Shown here one piece after another: positions 10,487-20,495 of a stretch of DNA of 64,000 bases. Position 1 is the stretch's first letter. Each line of letters opens with the position of its first letter. The position numbers and the translations under genes were made by a program. Below the pieces are notes generated by a model, which saw only the letters and a program-made list of their open reading frames with translations, searched no databases and was not told the DNA's origin. Origin of the DNA: Rhodococcus sp. CH91. Lineage in GTDB: Bacteria; Actinomycetota; Actinomycetes; Mycobacteriales; Mycobacteriaceae. The stretch covers positions 310,001-374,000 of the forward strand of contig NZ_JAKFYR010000002.1 in the NCBI RefSeq assembly GCF_022554085.1, read 5' to 3'.

Positions 10487-11113
10487 ATGAGCCTCGCCCG
10501 AAGCGAACGACATGCCCTCGTCCGCACCATGTCCGAGGTCGGACCCGACGCGCCGACGCTCTGCGGCGACTGGTCGGTCCGGGATCTCGCTGCCCACCTG
10601 CTCGTCCGCGAGCGGCGCGTGGACACGATGCCGGGCATCGTCGTCCCTGCTTTCGCCGGGCACACCGAGAAGGTGCGCCGTGCCGCCACCGATCGGCAGT
10701 GGGCACATCTGCTCGCGGACCTCGACTCCGGCCCGCCGAAGTGGTCCCCGCTGTACCTGCTCGATTCGGTCGCCAACGCCGCCGAGATGTTCGTTCATCA
10801 CGAGGATGTGCGTCGCGCGCAACCAGGCTGGGAGCCGCGGGCGCTGTCGTCGGACGACCAGGACCACCTCTGGCGGGTCGCGCGGATGATCGGACGCAAC
10901 AGCTACGGCGGTTGTGACGTCACCGTCGTGTTCGAACGAGCCGGCACGGGGGAGAACGCCACGGTGCGCAAGCGTGGCCCCCGCACCGTGGTCCTGCGCG
11001 GCGAACCGTCCGAACTCCTGTTGCATGCCTTCGGCCGCGACGAGGTGCGATTGGAGACCGACGGGGACGAATCCGCCGTCTCCGAACTGACGAGCTCGAA
11101 GCGCGGAGTGTGA
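10487..11113 (+). CDS. TIGR03085-type DinB/mycothiol maleylpyruvate isomerase-like protein
   Basis: 208 residues. The N-terminus (ERHALVRTM, then DAPTLCGDWSVRDLAAHLLV) is typical of the DinB_2/MDMPI metal-binding four-helix fold. His residues in AAHLLVRE and MFVHHEDVRR are the likely metal ligands. The C-terminal part matches the TIGR03085 family rather than a true isomerase. The function is unknown; proteins of this fold are often mycothiol-dependent enzymes. Confidence 0.8.
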   Translation: MSLARSERHALVRTMSEVGPDAPTLCGDWSVRDLAAHLLVRERRVDTMPGIVVPAFAGHTEKVRRAATDRQWAHLLADLDSGPPKWSPLYLLDSVANAAEMFVHHEDVRRAQPGWEPRALSSDDQDHLWRVARMIGRNSYGGCDVTVVFERAGTGENATVRKRGPRTVVLRGEPSELLLHAFGRDEVRLETDGDESAVSELTSSKRGV

Positions 11114-11129
11114 GGCCCCCTCAGGGGCC
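11114..11129 (+). terminator. Short hairpin after the DinB-like gene
   Basis: GGCCCC (11114-11119), CTCA loop, GGGGCC (11124-11129), directly after the stop codon. The stem is short but fully GC. Confidence 0.4.
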
Positions 11130-11204
11130 GTTGTGACCAGTGCCGCCGTCGGTACCCGTGTTGCTGATGGTTCATGAGTGGTCGGTGCGGCTACCCTGAC
11201 GGAT

Positions 11205-13988
11205 ATGGCAGGAAAGTCGTCGGGCAGCCGCGGAACGTCGTCTACGACCTCTCGGTCGCGGACGGGGACGCGGAGGTCGGGCGGCAGCACGGCCCGCACC
11301 ACGGGCGCCTCGTCGTCGAGGGGGAGAACGTCGGCCTCGTCGAAGGGCTCCGGCTCCACCGCGAGCAGATCCACCGCCGCCCGCAAACCCCGCACAGCAG
11401 CCTCGACGGCGAGCCGTCGCACCGGCGGTACCGCGCGTCGGGCCCCGGCCGGCGGTCGGCGGCCCGCGCCGCCCCGTCCCCGGCGCAGTTCCGGAGGAAT
11501 CCTCACCGCGGTCGGCCGCACGATCGGTGCCGGATGGGTCGTGACGGCCCGCGCGGTCGGAGCCGCGACCCGCACGATGGGTCGCGCCACCGAGATCGAA
11601 CACGGACACCGCCGCGACGGGATCGCCCTCGGACTGATCTCGATCGGGGTGATCATCGCCGGCACGGTGTGGTTCGGGGTCGGTGGACCGGTGGGGGAGT
11701 GGGTCGAAACGGCGGTCCGCGCTGTCACCGGTGGCGCGAGCGCTGTGCTTCCGCTCGTCGGAATCGGTGTGGCGGTGACGCTCATGCGCACCGAACCCCA
11801 ACCCGAGATCCGGCCTCGGCTCGTCCTCGGTGGGCTGCTCGTGGGCCTGGCGGCGCTCGGACTGTGGCACATCGCGTCCGGTTCCCCGACGGACGCGGAG
11901 GGACGCGCCGAAGGCGCCGGTTTCGTGGGGGCGGCCGTGGGCGGTCCGCTCACCTCGGGTCTGACCGTCTGGCTGTCCGTGCCGCTGATGCTGCTCGCGG
12001 CCGGGTTCGGAGTCCTGCTGCTCACCGGCACTACAGTTCGTGAACTGCCCGACCTCTTCCGCGACTACTTCGGGATCGGTTACCGCGACGACGACGAGTA
12101 CGGCGACTACGGCTACGGCCACTACGACGACTACGGAGACGACGAGCCGCCGGTGTTCGATGCGGACGGCTACCCGGTCGACGACGAGCCCGCGCCGAAG
12201 CGGTCCCGGCGCCGGCGCACCCCGGCCGAGAACTACCCGCCCGACGAGTTCGACGGCGACGCGAAGACCGAGGTGCTTCCACTCTGGGACGGCGACACGC
12301 CCGAACCCGAAGCGCCGCGCACCCCGCCTCCCACCCTGGAGATGCCGTCGGTGACGGAGGCCGAGGCCGCAGCGGCTCCCGCTGCGCCGGCACGCAGGAA
12401 GACGAAGCCCGCTCCCGCGCCCGAACCCGTCGACCAGACATCGGAACCGGAACCGGCCGAGACCTTCGTCCGCGACCGGGAGGTCGACGGCGACTACACG
12501 CTTCCCTCGCTCGCCCTGCTCACCAAGGGCGACCCGCCCAAGACCCGCTCGGCGGCGAACGACCAGATGATCGAAGCGATCACCGAGGTCCTCGAACAGT
12601 TCAAGATCGACGCCGCGGTCACCGGCTTCACCCGCGGTCCGACCGTCACCCGTTACGAGGTCGAACTCGGCCCCGGCGTGAAGGTCGAGAAGATCACCGC
12701 GCTCGCGCGGAACATCGCCTACGCCGTCGCGACCGACAACGTGCGGTTGCTCGCGCCGATCCCGGGCAAGTCGGCGGTCGGTATCGAGGTCCCCAACACC
12801 GACCGCGAACTCGTCCGGCTGTCGGACGTTCTGGCGGCGCCGTCGACTCGCCGTGATCACCACCCGCTGGTCATCGGCCTCGGCAAGGACATCGAAGGCG
12901 ACTTCGTCTCCGCCAACCTCGCGAAGATGCCCCACCTGCTGGTCGCCGGTTCCACGGGCTCGGGCAAGTCGAGCTTCGTCAACTCGATGCTCGTCTCGCT
13001 GCTCATCCGGGCGACGCCCGACGAGGTGCGGATGATCCTCATCGATCCCAAGATGGTCGAGCTCACCCCCTACGAGGGCATCCCACATCTGATCACGCCG
13101 ATCATCACGCAGCCGAAGAAGGCGGCTGCGGCACTTGCGTGGCTCGTCGAGGAGATGGAGCAGCGCTACCAGGACATGCAGGCGAACCGGGTGCGCCACA
13201 TCGACGACTTCAATGCCAAGGTGAAATCGGGGGAGATCACGGCCCCTCTCGGCAGCGAACGGGTCTACCGGCCGTATCCCTACATTCTCGCGATCGTCGA
13301 CGAGCTCGCCGACCTGATGATGACGGCCCCGCGCGACGTGGAGGATGCGATCGTGCGGATCACGCAGAAGGCCCGCGCCGCGGGCATCCACCTCGTGCTG
13401 GCCACGCAGCGGCCCTCGGTGGACGTCGTCACGGGTCTGATCAAGACGAATGTGCCGTCGCGGCTCGCTTTCGCCACGAGCTCGCTCACGGATTCGCGCG
13501 TCATCCTCGACCAGCCGGGCGCCGAGAAGCTCATCGGTATGGGTGACGGACTGTTCCTGCCCATGGGTGCGGGCAAGCCCGTGCGTATGCAGGGCGCATT
13601 CATCACCGACGAGGAGATCGCGGCGGTCGTCGACTTCGCCAGGAATCAGGCCGAACCGGAGTACAACGAGGGTGTGACCGCGCCGAAGGCCGGCGACAAG
13701 AAGGACGTCGACCCCGATATCGGCGACGATCTCGACGTCTTCCTCCAGGCTGTCGAGCTGGTCGTCACGAGCCAGTTCGGCTCCACCTCGATGCTGCAGC
13801 GCAAGTTGCGTGTCGGCTTCGCCAAGGCGGGCCGTCTGATGGATCTGATGGAAACCCGCGGAGTGGTCGGTCCCAGCGAAGGAAGCAAGGCTCGCGAAGT
13901 GCTGGTCAAGCCCGAAGAACTCGACGGTCTGCTGTATTCGATCCGCGGTGGTGGAGATGCCGCGGAGGGGGCGTCCGGTGCCGAGTAG
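11205..13988 (+). CDS. ftsK: DNA translocase FtsK
   Basis: 927 residues. It pumps chromosomal DNA through the closing septum and activates dimer resolution. A basic, Ser/Thr/Arg-rich N-terminus (about 1-110) precedes four membrane spans (about 135-285). A linker rich in Asp/Tyr, then Pro/Ala/Glu (about 300-430), follows. The motor domain has Walker [11 protein letters not shown] and [18 protein letters not shown]. The C-terminal gamma winged-helix, ending around [20 protein letters not shown], is intact and reads KOPS-like sites. Start ATG 11205. Confidence 0.96.
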   Translation: MAGKSSGSRGTSSTTSRSRTGTRRSGGSTARTTGASSSRGRTSASSKGSGSTASRSTAARKPRTAASTASRRTGGTARRAPAGGRRPAPPRPRRSSGGILTAVGRTIGAGWVVTARAVGAATRTMGRATEIEHGHRRDGIALGLISIGVIIAGTVWFGVGGPVGEWVETAVRAVTGGASAVLPLVGIGVAVTLMRTEPQPEIRPRLVLGGLLVGLAALGLWHIASGSPTDAEGRAEGAGFVGAAVGGPLTSGLTVWLSVPLMLLAAGFGVLLLTGTTVRELPDLFRDYFGIGYRDDDEYGDYGYGHYDDYGDDEPPVFDADGYPVDDEPAPKRSRRRRTPAENYPPDEFDGDAKTEVLPLWDGDTPEPEAPRTPPPTLEMPSVTEAEAAAAPAAPARRKTKPAPAPEPVDQTSEPEPAETFVRDREVDGDYTLPSLALLTKGDPPKTRSAANDQMIEAITEVLEQFKIDAAVTGFTRGPTVTRYEVELGPGVKVEKITALARNIAYAVATDNVRLLAPIPGKSAVGIEVPNTDRELVRLSDVLAAPSTRRDHHPLVIGLGKDIEGDFVSANLAKMPHLLVAGSTGSGKSSFVNSMLVSLLIRATPDEVRMILIDPKMVELTPYEGIPHLITPIITQPKKAAAALAWLVEEMEQRYQDMQANRVRHIDDFNAKVKSGEITAPLGSERVYRPYPYILAIVDELADLMMTAPRDVEDAIVRITQKARAAGIHLVLATQRPSVDVVTGLIKTNVPSRLAFATSSLTDSRVILDQPGAEKLIGMGDGLFLPMGAGKPVRMQGAFITDEEIAAVVDFARNQAEPEYNEGVTAPKAGDKKDVDPDIGDDLDVFLQAVELVVTSQFGSTSMLQRKLRVGFAKAGRLMDLMETRGVVGPSEGSKAREVLVKPEELDGLLYSIRGGGDAAEGASGAE

Positions 13989-14011
13989 TTCGCCTGTGGC
14001 ACAATCGGGGA

Positions 14012-14125
14012 CAGCTGTGGAGGGGAGTATCCCCTAATCCGCGGCGGTCTCGTCAGCACGTGCGGCACCGTAGCCGTCCCGGGGCCGTCGGTCCGGGAAG
14101 ACATCCGGGCGGGAGAGACCTCCGG
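14012..14125 (+). promoter_or_regulatory. yybP-ykoY family (manganese) riboswitch upstream of terC
   Basis: The leader between ftsK and terC holds the conserved elements in the right order. GGGGAGTATCCCC is at 14022-14034, CGTCAGCA at 14051-14058, a GC-rich variable stem (14069-14097) follows, and the 3' signature GGGAGAGACC is at 14111-14120. This family senses Mn2+ and commonly controls TerC/MntP-like exporters, which matches the gene that follows. The fold was assigned by eye; an Rfam RF00080 search would settle it. Confidence 0.8.
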
Positions 14126-14154
14126 CAGGTACGAGAAGAACCTACCGGAAGGCT

Positions 14155-15150
14155 GTGAAGCCCGTGCACGTAAGTTTGACGACCTGGTTGATCACGATCG
14201 CCGTCATCCTCGGATTGTTCGTCTTCGACTTCTTCGCCCACGTCCGCAAACCCCATGCGCCGACGTTGCGCGAATCCGGATTCTGGTCGGCGGTGTTCAT
14301 CGCCATCGCGATCGTCTTCGGTGTCATCGTCTTCGCGATATGGGGACCGACCTACGGCGGTGAATACTTCGCCGGTTACATCACCGAGAAGGCGCTGTCG
14401 GTCGACAACCTGTTCGTCTTCGTCATCATCATGGCGACCTTCGCGGTGCCGAGGGAGTTCCAGCAGAAGGTACTCACGATCGGCATCGTCCTGGCCCTGG
14501 CCATGCGCGGCGCCTTCATCGCGGTCGGTGCCGCGGCGATCAACGCGTACAGCTGGGTGTTCTACCTCTTCGGCATCTTCCTGATCTACACGGCGATCAA
14601 ACTCATCCGCGACCACGGTGAGGAACCGGAGGCCGTCTCGGAGAACCGGATGGTCAAGATCGTCCGGAAGTTCCTGCCCGTCCACGACGAGTACGACGGC
14701 GACAAGCTCGTCACCCGTATCGACGGCAAGAAGATGATCACCCCGATGCTGCTCGCCCTCATCGCGATCGGCTTCACCGACATCCTCTTCGCGCTCGACT
14801 CGATCCCGGCGATCTACGGTCTGACCTCCGAGCCGTATCTGGTGTTCACCGCGAACGCCTTCGCCCTGATGGGTCTGCGGCAGCTGTTCTTCCTCATCGG
14901 CGGTCTGCTCGAGCGCCTGGTCTACCTGTCCTACGGTCTGTCGGTCATCCTGGCGTTCATCGGCGTGAAGCTCGTTCTCCACGCGCTGCACGAGAACACC
15001 CTGAGCTGGATCAACGGTGGCGAACACGTGGCCGTTCCGGAGATCTCGACGGGCTTGTCGCTCACCGTGATCGTCGGTGTGCTCGTCGTGACGACGGTGG
15101 CCAGCCTGCTCAAGACGCGAGGCGAGGAGGACGAGCCCGTCAAGCGTTGA
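14155..15150 (+). CDS. TerC family integral membrane protein
   Basis: 331 residues, about nine hydrophobic spans. Conserved acidic membrane motifs include EKALSVDNLFVF, and FTDILFALDSIPAIYG with paired Asp residues. TerC/Alx proteins are linked to tellurite resistance and to manganese efflux, and the riboswitch-like leader favours the manganese role. The GTG at 14155 follows GGAAGG; a second GTG at 14164 is possible. It matches Rv2723 by family, but that gene sits elsewhere in the mycobacterial order. Confidence 0.9.
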   Translation: MKPVHVSLTTWLITIAVILGLFVFDFFAHVRKPHAPTLRESGFWSAVFIAIAIVFGVIVFAIWGPTYGGEYFAGYITEKALSVDNLFVFVIIMATFAVPREFQQKVLTIGIVLALAMRGAFIAVGAAAINAYSWVFYLFGIFLIYTAIKLIRDHGEEPEAVSENRMVKIVRKFLPVHDEYDGDKLVTRIDGKKMITPMLLALIAIGFTDILFALDSIPAIYGLTSEPYLVFTANAFALMGLRQLFFLIGGLLERLVYLSYGLSVILAFIGVKLVLHALHENTLSWINGGEHVAVPEISTGLSLTVIVGVLVVTTVASLLKTRGEEDEPVKR

Positions 15151-15424
15151 ACACGCCCATCACCGGGTTCCACCCGGTGATGCGTACGGCATCGACGAGG
15201 TCGCGCTGCGCGAACGGGTCCTGGGACATCAGTTCGCGCGCCGCGGCCTCGTCTGCCACGTCGACGAGGATGAGTGCGCCGGAGCCGTCGGTCCACGGGC
15301 CCGTGGCCCGGACGATGCCCTGCTCCACGAGATCGGCGAGCCAGGCCCGGTGCTTCGGGCGGTGTTCGTCGCGCGCCGTGGCGGTCGCGTCGGAATAGGT
15401 GTACTCGACAGCGAACAGGGCCAT
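15140..15424 (-). CDS. YCII-related domain protein
   Basis: 94 residues. It has the compact ferredoxin-like YCII fold: start MALFAVEYTYSD, the conserved RPKHRAWLADLVEQGIV segment, and SQDPFAQRDLVDAVRITGWNPV near the end. The His in RPKHRAW is the usual conserved active-site candidate. The catalytic role is unknown. The last codons overlap the convergent terC end by 11 bases. A GCGAGGAA ribosome site precedes the ATG. Confidence 0.88.
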   Translation of the reverse strand: MALFAVEYTYSDATATARDEHRPKHRAWLADLVEQGIVRATGPWTDGSGALILVDVADEAAARELMSQDPFAQRDLVDAVRITGWNPVMGVFNA

Positions 15425-15462
15425 CGGTTCCTCGCTTTCGTGATGTCGGCGGTGCCGGGTTC

Positions 15463-15990
15463 TCAGAGGGTGAGCAGCATCCGGGTGTTCCCGAGCGTGT
15501 TCGGCTTCACGTAGCTCAGGTCCAGGAACTCGGCGACGCCGGTATCGTACGACCGGCACATCTCGGCATAGACCTCGGCCGTGACCGGTGTTCCGTGGAT
15601 CTCCGTGAATCCGTGCCGCGAGAAGAAGTCCACCTCGAAGGTGAGCACGAACAATCGCTCCAGTTCGAGTTCGCGGGCGACCTCGATCAGACGGGCGACG
15701 ATCAGGTGCCCCGCGCCGCGGCCCTTGACCGAGGGGTCGACGGCCACGGTGCGAACCTCGCCGAGATCCGACCACAGGACGTGCAGGGCGCCGCAGCCCA
15801 CCACCCGGCCCGCGAGTTCGGTCACCCAGAACTCCTGGACGGCCTCGTACAACGTCACCAGATTCTTCTCGAGCAGGATCCGACCCGCGTAGATGTCGAT
15901 GAGCCGCTTGATCTCGGGCACGTCGGAGGTTCGGGCGCGCCGCACGACCATTCGATCGGTCGAGTCGTGATTCGTCGCCGGTGTCGTCAT
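15463..15990 (-). CDS. argA: Amino-acid N-acetyltransferase (GNAT, ArgA type)
   Basis: 175-residue GNAT enzyme that likely acetylates L-glutamate for arginine synthesis, as its mycobacterial counterpart Rv2747 does. Recognisable parts are VRRARTSDVPEIKRLID, the acetyl-CoA loop region VDPSVKGRGAGHLIVARLIE, and LTFEVDFFSRHGFTEI. It contains only the acetyltransferase part, without the kinase-like domain of enterobacterial ArgA. Start ATG 15990, divergent from pgsA. Confidence 0.85.
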   Translation of the reverse strand: MTTPATNHDSTDRMVVRRARTSDVPEIKRLIDIYAGRILLEKNLVTLYEAVQEFWVTELAGRVVGCGALHVLWSDLGEVRTVAVDPSVKGRGAGHLIVARLIEVARELELERLFVLTFEVDFFSRHGFTEIHGTPVTAEVYAEMCRSYDTGVAEFLDLSYVKPNTLGNTRMLLTL

Positions 15991-16033
15991 GCGGTGAACA
16001 GTAGCGCGTGCGCCTAGCGATATTGTGGGGCAC

Positions 16034-16720
16034 ATGAGCACGCCCCGCCAGCATGTCACCGCGTCGGGCGGGAGCGGCGCCGCACCTGGACCGCACGCCG
16101 GGATCCCGCACGAACCCGTGCCCTTGTGGAACATCGCCAACATCCTGACGGTGGGCCGGATCGCGTTGGTGCCGGTATTCCTGGTGCTGCTCTTCGTCGG
16201 CGACGGGCACGACACCGCGTGGCGGCTCGCGGCGACGGGCGTCTTCGCGATCGCCGCCATCACCGACCGGATCGACGGTCAACTCGCCCGACGGCACGGC
16301 CTGGTCACCGATTTCGGCAAGATGGCCGATCCCATCGCGGACAAGGCACTCATCGGCGCGGCCCTGGTCGGACTGTCGCTGCTCGGTGACCTGTCGTGGT
16401 GGGTCACCGGGATCATCGCTGCCCGCGAACTGGGAATCACCGCTCTGCGTTTCGCCGTGCTGCGCCACGCCGTGATTCCCGCGAGCCGCGGGGGCAAGGC
16501 CAAGACGCTGGTCCAGACACTCGCGATCGGCATCTACCTGCTGCCACTGCCCGAGGCGGTCGCACCCGTGGCGATCGCCCTGATGGTCCTGGCCGTCGCC
16601 CTGACGGTGGTGACGGGACTCGACTACGTGGTGCAGGCGGTGCGGCTGCGCACCGGTGTGCGTCGAAGCGAGCACGCCCATGCAGAGGACGACCACCCCG
16701 TGGGTGAGGACGCGCGGTGA
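16034..16720 (+). CDS. pgsA: CDP-diacylglycerol--glycerol-3-phosphate 3-phosphatidyltransferase
   Basis: 228-residue membrane enzyme of phosphatidylglycerol synthesis. The CDP-alcohol phosphotransferase motif is complete, from TDRIDGQLARRHG through TDFGKMADPIADK. The spans fit a six-helix topology. The ATG at 16034 is chosen; an in-frame GTG nine bases upstream is possible. The position corresponds to Rv2746c, upstream of clgR. Confidence 0.93.
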   Translation: MSTPRQHVTASGGSGAAPGPHAGIPHEPVPLWNIANILTVGRIALVPVFLVLLFVGDGHDTAWRLAATGVFAIAAITDRIDGQLARRHGLVTDFGKMADPIADKALIGAALVGLSLLGDLSWWVTGIIAARELGITALRFAVLRHAVIPASRGGKAKTLVQTLAIGIYLLPLPEAVAPVAIALMVLAVALTVVTGLDYVVQAVRLRTGVRRSEHAHAEDDHPVGEDAR

Positions 16721-16925
16721 CGCGGCCTCGATCCGTCGGTGACCGATCGGGTATCCGCCTCGGTGCGGTCGACACCGCTGTGTCGGGGCTACTCGCGCGA
16801 CTGCGGTGGCCGTCGGCGTTGTAATGTCTGGACACCGCAGTATCGAGGTCCGATCGATCTGCGGGAACCTCGTGACGTCGTCGTGCGTTGTCGAGGTGTC
16901 GGCACGACGGACGAAGGAGGATGGG

Positions 16926-17312
16926 ATGGCGCTGTTGTTGCGTGAGGCACTCGGTGACAGCCTTCGGCGCACCCGTGTTTCGCAGAGCCGCACCCTGCGC
17001 GAAGTGTCCAGCAGCGCCCGGGTCAGCCTCGGTTATCTCTCGGAGATCGAGCGCGGCAGAAAGGAGGCCTCGAGCGAACTGCTCGCGGCCATCTGCGATG
17101 CATTGGACGTCCCGCTGTCCGACGTGCTGTTCGACGTGAGCGGTCTGCTGGCGGACAGGGGAGACCGTCGTGCAGGCGTGGGGGCTGCTGCCTCCGCAAC
17201 CGCATCTGCGGACCGATCCGACGACGGTGCCGTCGGCGAGTCCGGCCTGCGCGCGCAGGACCCGCGGATGGTCATTCCCGCACCGGCCGCGCAGGCGCTG
17301 GCAGCCGCCTAA
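16926..17312 (+). CDS. clgR: Clp gene regulator ClgR (XRE family activator)
   Basis: 128 residues. The helix-turn-helix is at about residues 22-50 ([20 protein letters not shown]). ClgR activates clp protease genes and, in mycobacteria, the downstream pspA operon during envelope stress. The C-terminus ends AQALAAA; an Ala-Ala tail is a known Clp degradation signal in ClgR proteins. The start follows GAAGGAGGATGGG. The 205-base gap before it should contain its promoter, but I could not fix the boxes. Confidence 0.92.
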   Translation: MALLLREALGDSLRRTRVSQSRTLREVSSSARVSLGYLSEIERGRKEASSELLAAICDALDVPLSDVLFDVSGLLADRGDRRAGVGAAASATASADRSDDGAVGESGLRAQDPRMVIPAPAAQALAAA

Positions 17313-17512
17313 CATGGATCAGGAACCGTGCCGGCCTCGCCGGATGCGGGCGGAAGCGACATCGCCCGGGCCGTGGCGCGTGCACGGACCCGGGCAGGGC
17401 AGGTGGGGTCGTCGGGGGGTACAGCGCACCGGCGATCTTCGAACCGGGGCGCGAGGGCCGCGCACCGGGTCGCGTTCGGCGCGGCGTACCAGATGGAGGC
17501 AGGATCACACCC

Positions 17513-18319
17513 ATGGCTAATCCTTTCGTCAAGGGCTGGAAGTACCTCATGGCGCTTTTCAACTCGAAGATCGATGAGAAGGCCGATCCGAAGGTTCAGA
17601 TTCAGCAGGCGATCGAGGACGCTCAGCGTCAGCATCAGGCGCTCTCGCAGCAGGCGGCTTCCGTCATCGGTAATCAGCGGCAGCTGGAGATGAAGCTCAA
17701 CCGGCAGCTGGACGAGGTCGAGAAGCTCAACGCGAGCGCACGCCAGGCTGTGATGATGGCCGATCAGGCCACCGCCGCCGGCGACACCGAGAAGGCGATC
17801 CAGTACACGAACGCGGCCGAAGCGTTCGCTGCGCAGCTCGTGACCGCCGAGCAGTCGGTGGAGGACCTCAAGGTGCTGCACGACCAGTCGCTGCAGGCCG
17901 CCGCGCAGGCCAAGAAGGCGGTCGAGCAGAACGCCATGGCACTGCAGCAGAAGGTCGCCGAGCGGACGAAGCTGCTCAGCCAGCTCGAGCAGGCCAAGAT
18001 GCAGGAACGCGTGAGCGAGTCCCTGCGCTCGATGGACTCGACCCTCGCCGCTCCGGGCTCCACTCCGAGCCTCGACGCGGTCCGGGAGAAGATCGAGCGC
18101 CGCTACGCCAACGCCCTCGGCTCGGCGGAACTGGCCCAGAACTCCGTTCAGGGACGCATGCTCGAGGTGCAGCAGGCCACCGTCCAGATGGCCGGTCACA
18201 GTCGTCTCGAGCAGATCCGTGCCTCGATGAAGGGCGAAGCGCTCCCCGGTGCGGCCACCAATCCGGCGGTCGACACCCGCAAGGAGCCGCCGAGCGCCGC
18301 CGGCACCACCGGCCAGTGA
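17513..18319 (+). CDS. pspA: Phage shock protein A (PspA/IM30)
   Basis: 268 residues, almost entirely coiled coil from about 20 to 220. The amphipathic N-terminal helix [16 protein letters not shown] binds stressed membranes. The central [20 protein letters not shown] block is typical of the actinobacterial 35-kDa antigen. It lies 200 bases after clgR; that gap shows no credible gene and may contain a second promoter. Confidence 0.96.
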   Translation: MANPFVKGWKYLMALFNSKIDEKADPKVQIQQAIEDAQRQHQALSQQAASVIGNQRQLEMKLNRQLDEVEKLNASARQAVMMADQATAAGDTEKAIQYTNAAEAFAAQLVTAEQSVEDLKVLHDQSLQAAAQAKKAVEQNAMALQQKVAERTKLLSQLEQAKMQERVSESLRSMDSTLAAPGSTPSLDAVREKIERRYANALGSAELAQNSVQGRMLEVQQATVQMAGHSRLEQIRASMKGEALPGAATNPAVDTRKEPPSAAGTTGQ

Positions 18320-18381
18320 TTGCTCCCGTCTTCGCGTAGCTCGGAGGACCACCCATCGACGACCGGGAACGTGACATCGCC

Positions 18382-19191
18382 ATGAACATCTCCGGACACG
18401 GCCGGGCCGGGAACATCTCCGGCTCGGCCGGTGCCGCCCTCCGCGATGTCACGGGGGCCGCGGTGGAGGCCGCACGCAGATGGCGCGATCCTGCGGCCAG
18501 GTTGCGGCGGAAGAAGCGTCGTGCCCGGCGCCGTGCCTCGTTCTTCGGTGCCACCTCGGGCACCTCGGCTGTCGGCACCGCCGCCCTGGTCGCGGCGTCG
18601 GCTCCGGACTGGACTTTCGTTGCGACCGGCGGAGCGACAGCCGTGCTGGCGGTGCCGGCTGTTCTCGCCTTCCGTACCTTCCGTCGTCTCGACGCGATGC
18701 CTCTACCACCACCGCCTCCGCGACGCCGCTCGCTCCCGCCCGGCGGGTCGGTCGCCCGAGCCCCGATGGAACGTCTCGCCGCGGACGAGGACAGCCTCGC
18801 TCGTCTGCTCGGTGTCCTCGTCCGGTCGAACTCCGTGGCCGCCGACGATCTCGCCGAGATCGAGGACGCAGCCCGAGCTGCCTCGTCGGCCCTCGACGCC
18901 GTCGTCGAGGACGTCGTCGCCCTCGAAGCGGCAGCCCGCGGCAGCGCCGCCGCGAAGGCCCATCTGTCGGGCGCGATCAGCGACGCGGGTGGCCGTCTCG
19001 AGGCCGGTGTCGACCAGTTCGAGGAACTCGTCGCTGCGGCTGCGCGTCTGGCGGCCACCGCCGAGGGCAACCGCTCGCTCACGATGCTCGACCGGCAGCG
19101 CGCCGAATTGATCGCCACCTCCGACAAGCTCGAGAGCTGGGCGCAGTCCTGGCGTGAGGTGGCACAGATCCAGCAGCGCTTCCGGGACTGA
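18382..19191 (+). CDS. pspM: Phage shock envelope stress response protein PspM
   Basis: 269 residues matching the actinobacterial partner of PspA (Rv2743c). A basic juxtamembrane segment (LRRKKRRARRRASFFG) is followed by two adjacent hydrophobic spans at about residues 53-97. A proline stretch and a long alanine-rich helical domain come next. It is thought to anchor PspA at the membrane. Start ATG 18382. It is 62 bases behind pspA, in one operon. The fourth mycobacterial member (Rv2742c) is absent; bioN follows convergently. Confidence 0.85.
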   Translation: MNISGHGRAGNISGSAGAALRDVTGAAVEAARRWRDPAARLRRKKRRARRRASFFGATSGTSAVGTAALVAASAPDWTFVATGGATAVLAVPAVLAFRTFRRLDAMPLPPPPPRRRSLPPGGSVARAPMERLAADEDSLARLLGVLVRSNSVAADDLAEIEDAARAASSALDAVVEDVVALEAAARGSAAAKAHLSGAISDAGGRLEAGVDQFEELVAAAARLAATAEGNRSLTMLDRQRAELIATSDKLESWAQSWREVAQIQQRFRD

Positions 19192-19193
19192 CG

Positions 19194-19799
19194 TCAGTCG
19201 TCCACGCCGCGGGCGGCGAGTGCCTCACCCATCGCTTCCGCCGTCCGCAGGCTTCCCACCACCACCGGGACGGCGAGGGCGCGCAGCGAGAACCCGAGCC
19301 CCCGTGCCTTCCGGGCCTCGGTCACCCGCGTGACGACCGTGCCGAGCAGCGGAACGGCTCGCACCGTCATCACCAGGACGAGGCCGACCCGGTCGGGGTC
19401 GACGCCCACTCGTGCCAGGGGTCGTGCCGCACGGACGATCGTGTCGAGCATGTCGGTCGTCCGCGTGGTGAGGGTGACCAGCGCGGCCAGTGCGACAGCC
19501 ACCAGGAGCGATCCGCAGATCACCACCGCTCGCTCCCAGCCGGCCACGAGGACCTGGAACACGGCGACGATCGACAGCATCCACACCAGCGGGCGTAACT
19601 GCACCGCGGCGAGACGCGCCGGGATCCGGGCGATCGCATACGCGAGAAGGGTGAGGGCGGCGGCGGGCAGTACCTGCCAGGGCTGCCGTATCCACAGGGT
19701 GAATACGAGGATGGTCAGGGCCGCTGCGATCAGCTTCCCACCCGCCGGCGCGCGATGCAGGGGAGAGCTGCCGGGATGGTAGAGACCGAAGGTGTTCAC
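19194..19799 (-). CDS. bioN: Biotin ECF transporter T component
   Basis: 201-residue EcfT-type membrane coupling protein. Hydrophobic spans are followed by the cytoplasmic coupling segment with the Ala-Arg-Gly motif: RVTEARKARGLGF and ALAARGVDD. The GTG start overlaps the bioM stop (GTGA), so translation is coupled. With bioM and bioY it forms a dedicated biotin uptake system. Confidence 0.88.
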   Translation of the reverse strand: MNTFGLYHPGSSPLHRAPAGGKLIAAALTILVFTLWIRQPWQVLPAAALTLLAYAIARIPARLAAVQLRPLVWMLSIVAVFQVLVAGWERAVVICGSLLVAVALAALVTLTTRTTDMLDTIVRAARPLARVGVDPDRVGLVLVMTVRAVPLLGTVVTRVTEARKARGLGFSLRALAVPVVVGSLRTAEAMGEALAARGVDD

Positions 19800-20476
19800 C
19801 CGATCAGTTCCCGGTAGAACGCGAGGGCCGGTGCAGGCTCGTCGTCCGCGACGATCCGGCCCGCATCCACCACCAGCACACGATCGAAATCCCCGAGAAG
19901 GTCGAGGTTGTGGGTCACGGCGACGACCTGCTGCGGCAGGCCGGCGAAGGTGCGCGCGATCAGCTTGGTGTTCCGCAGATCCAGCAGCGTCGTCGGCTCG
20001 TCGGCGACGAGCACCGCGGGATCGGTGACCATGATCGCCGCGAGGGCGAGCAACTGCTTCTGGCCACCCGAGAGCAGATGACTGGGGTGGTCGTGATGCC
20101 CCGCGAGCCCGAAATCGTCGAGCACCTGCCGCACCCGCGCGGCCCGCTCCTCCTTGCCGAGCCCGCTGCGGCGGAGGGAGAAGGCCACATCCTCGGCGAC
20201 GGTCGGCATGACGATCTGGTGGTCGGGGTCGGTGAACACGAATCCGACCCTTCTGCGCACCTGCCGGCCCTTGCGTGCGGTGTCGAGCCCGTCCACGCTC
20301 ACCGAACCCGACGTCGGTACGAGCAGGCCGTTGATCATCCGCGCCATCGTCGACTTGCCGCTGCCGTTGGCGCCGACGATGCCGATACGTCGCTCGGTGA
20401 GGGTGACGTCGACACCGTCGAGCACGGTGCGGTCGCCGTAGGCGTGCCGAACCTCGCGGAACCGGATCTCGCTCAT
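19796..20476 (-). CDS. bioM: Biotin ECF transporter ATP-binding component
   Basis: 226-residue ABC ATPase. Walker A is GANGSGKST, followed by the Q-loop region GFVFTDPDHQI. The signature is LLSGGQKQLLALA, Walker B LVADEPTTLLD, and the switch histidine lies in AVTHNLDLL. It overlaps bioN and lies 19 bases after bioY. Confidence 0.92.
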   Translation of the reverse strand: MSEIRFREVRHAYGDRTVLDGVDVTLTERRIGIVGANGSGKSTMARMINGLLVPTSGSVSVDGLDTARKGRQVRRRVGFVFTDPDHQIVMPTVAEDVAFSLRRSGLGKEERAARVRQVLDDFGLAGHHDHPSHLLSGGQKQLLALAAIMVTDPAVLVADEPTTLLDLRNTKLIARTFAGLPQQVVAVTHNLDLLGDFDRVLVVDAGRIVADDEPAPALAFYRELIG

Positions 20477-20495
20477 CGGCAGTCGGTCGCCGGCA

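Noticed and set aside
16741-16925. A ClgR operator in the clgR promoter (CCGC-N6-GCGG at 16755-16768)
   Set aside because: The spacing does not fit the published ClgR consensus as I remember it, so it was not annotated.
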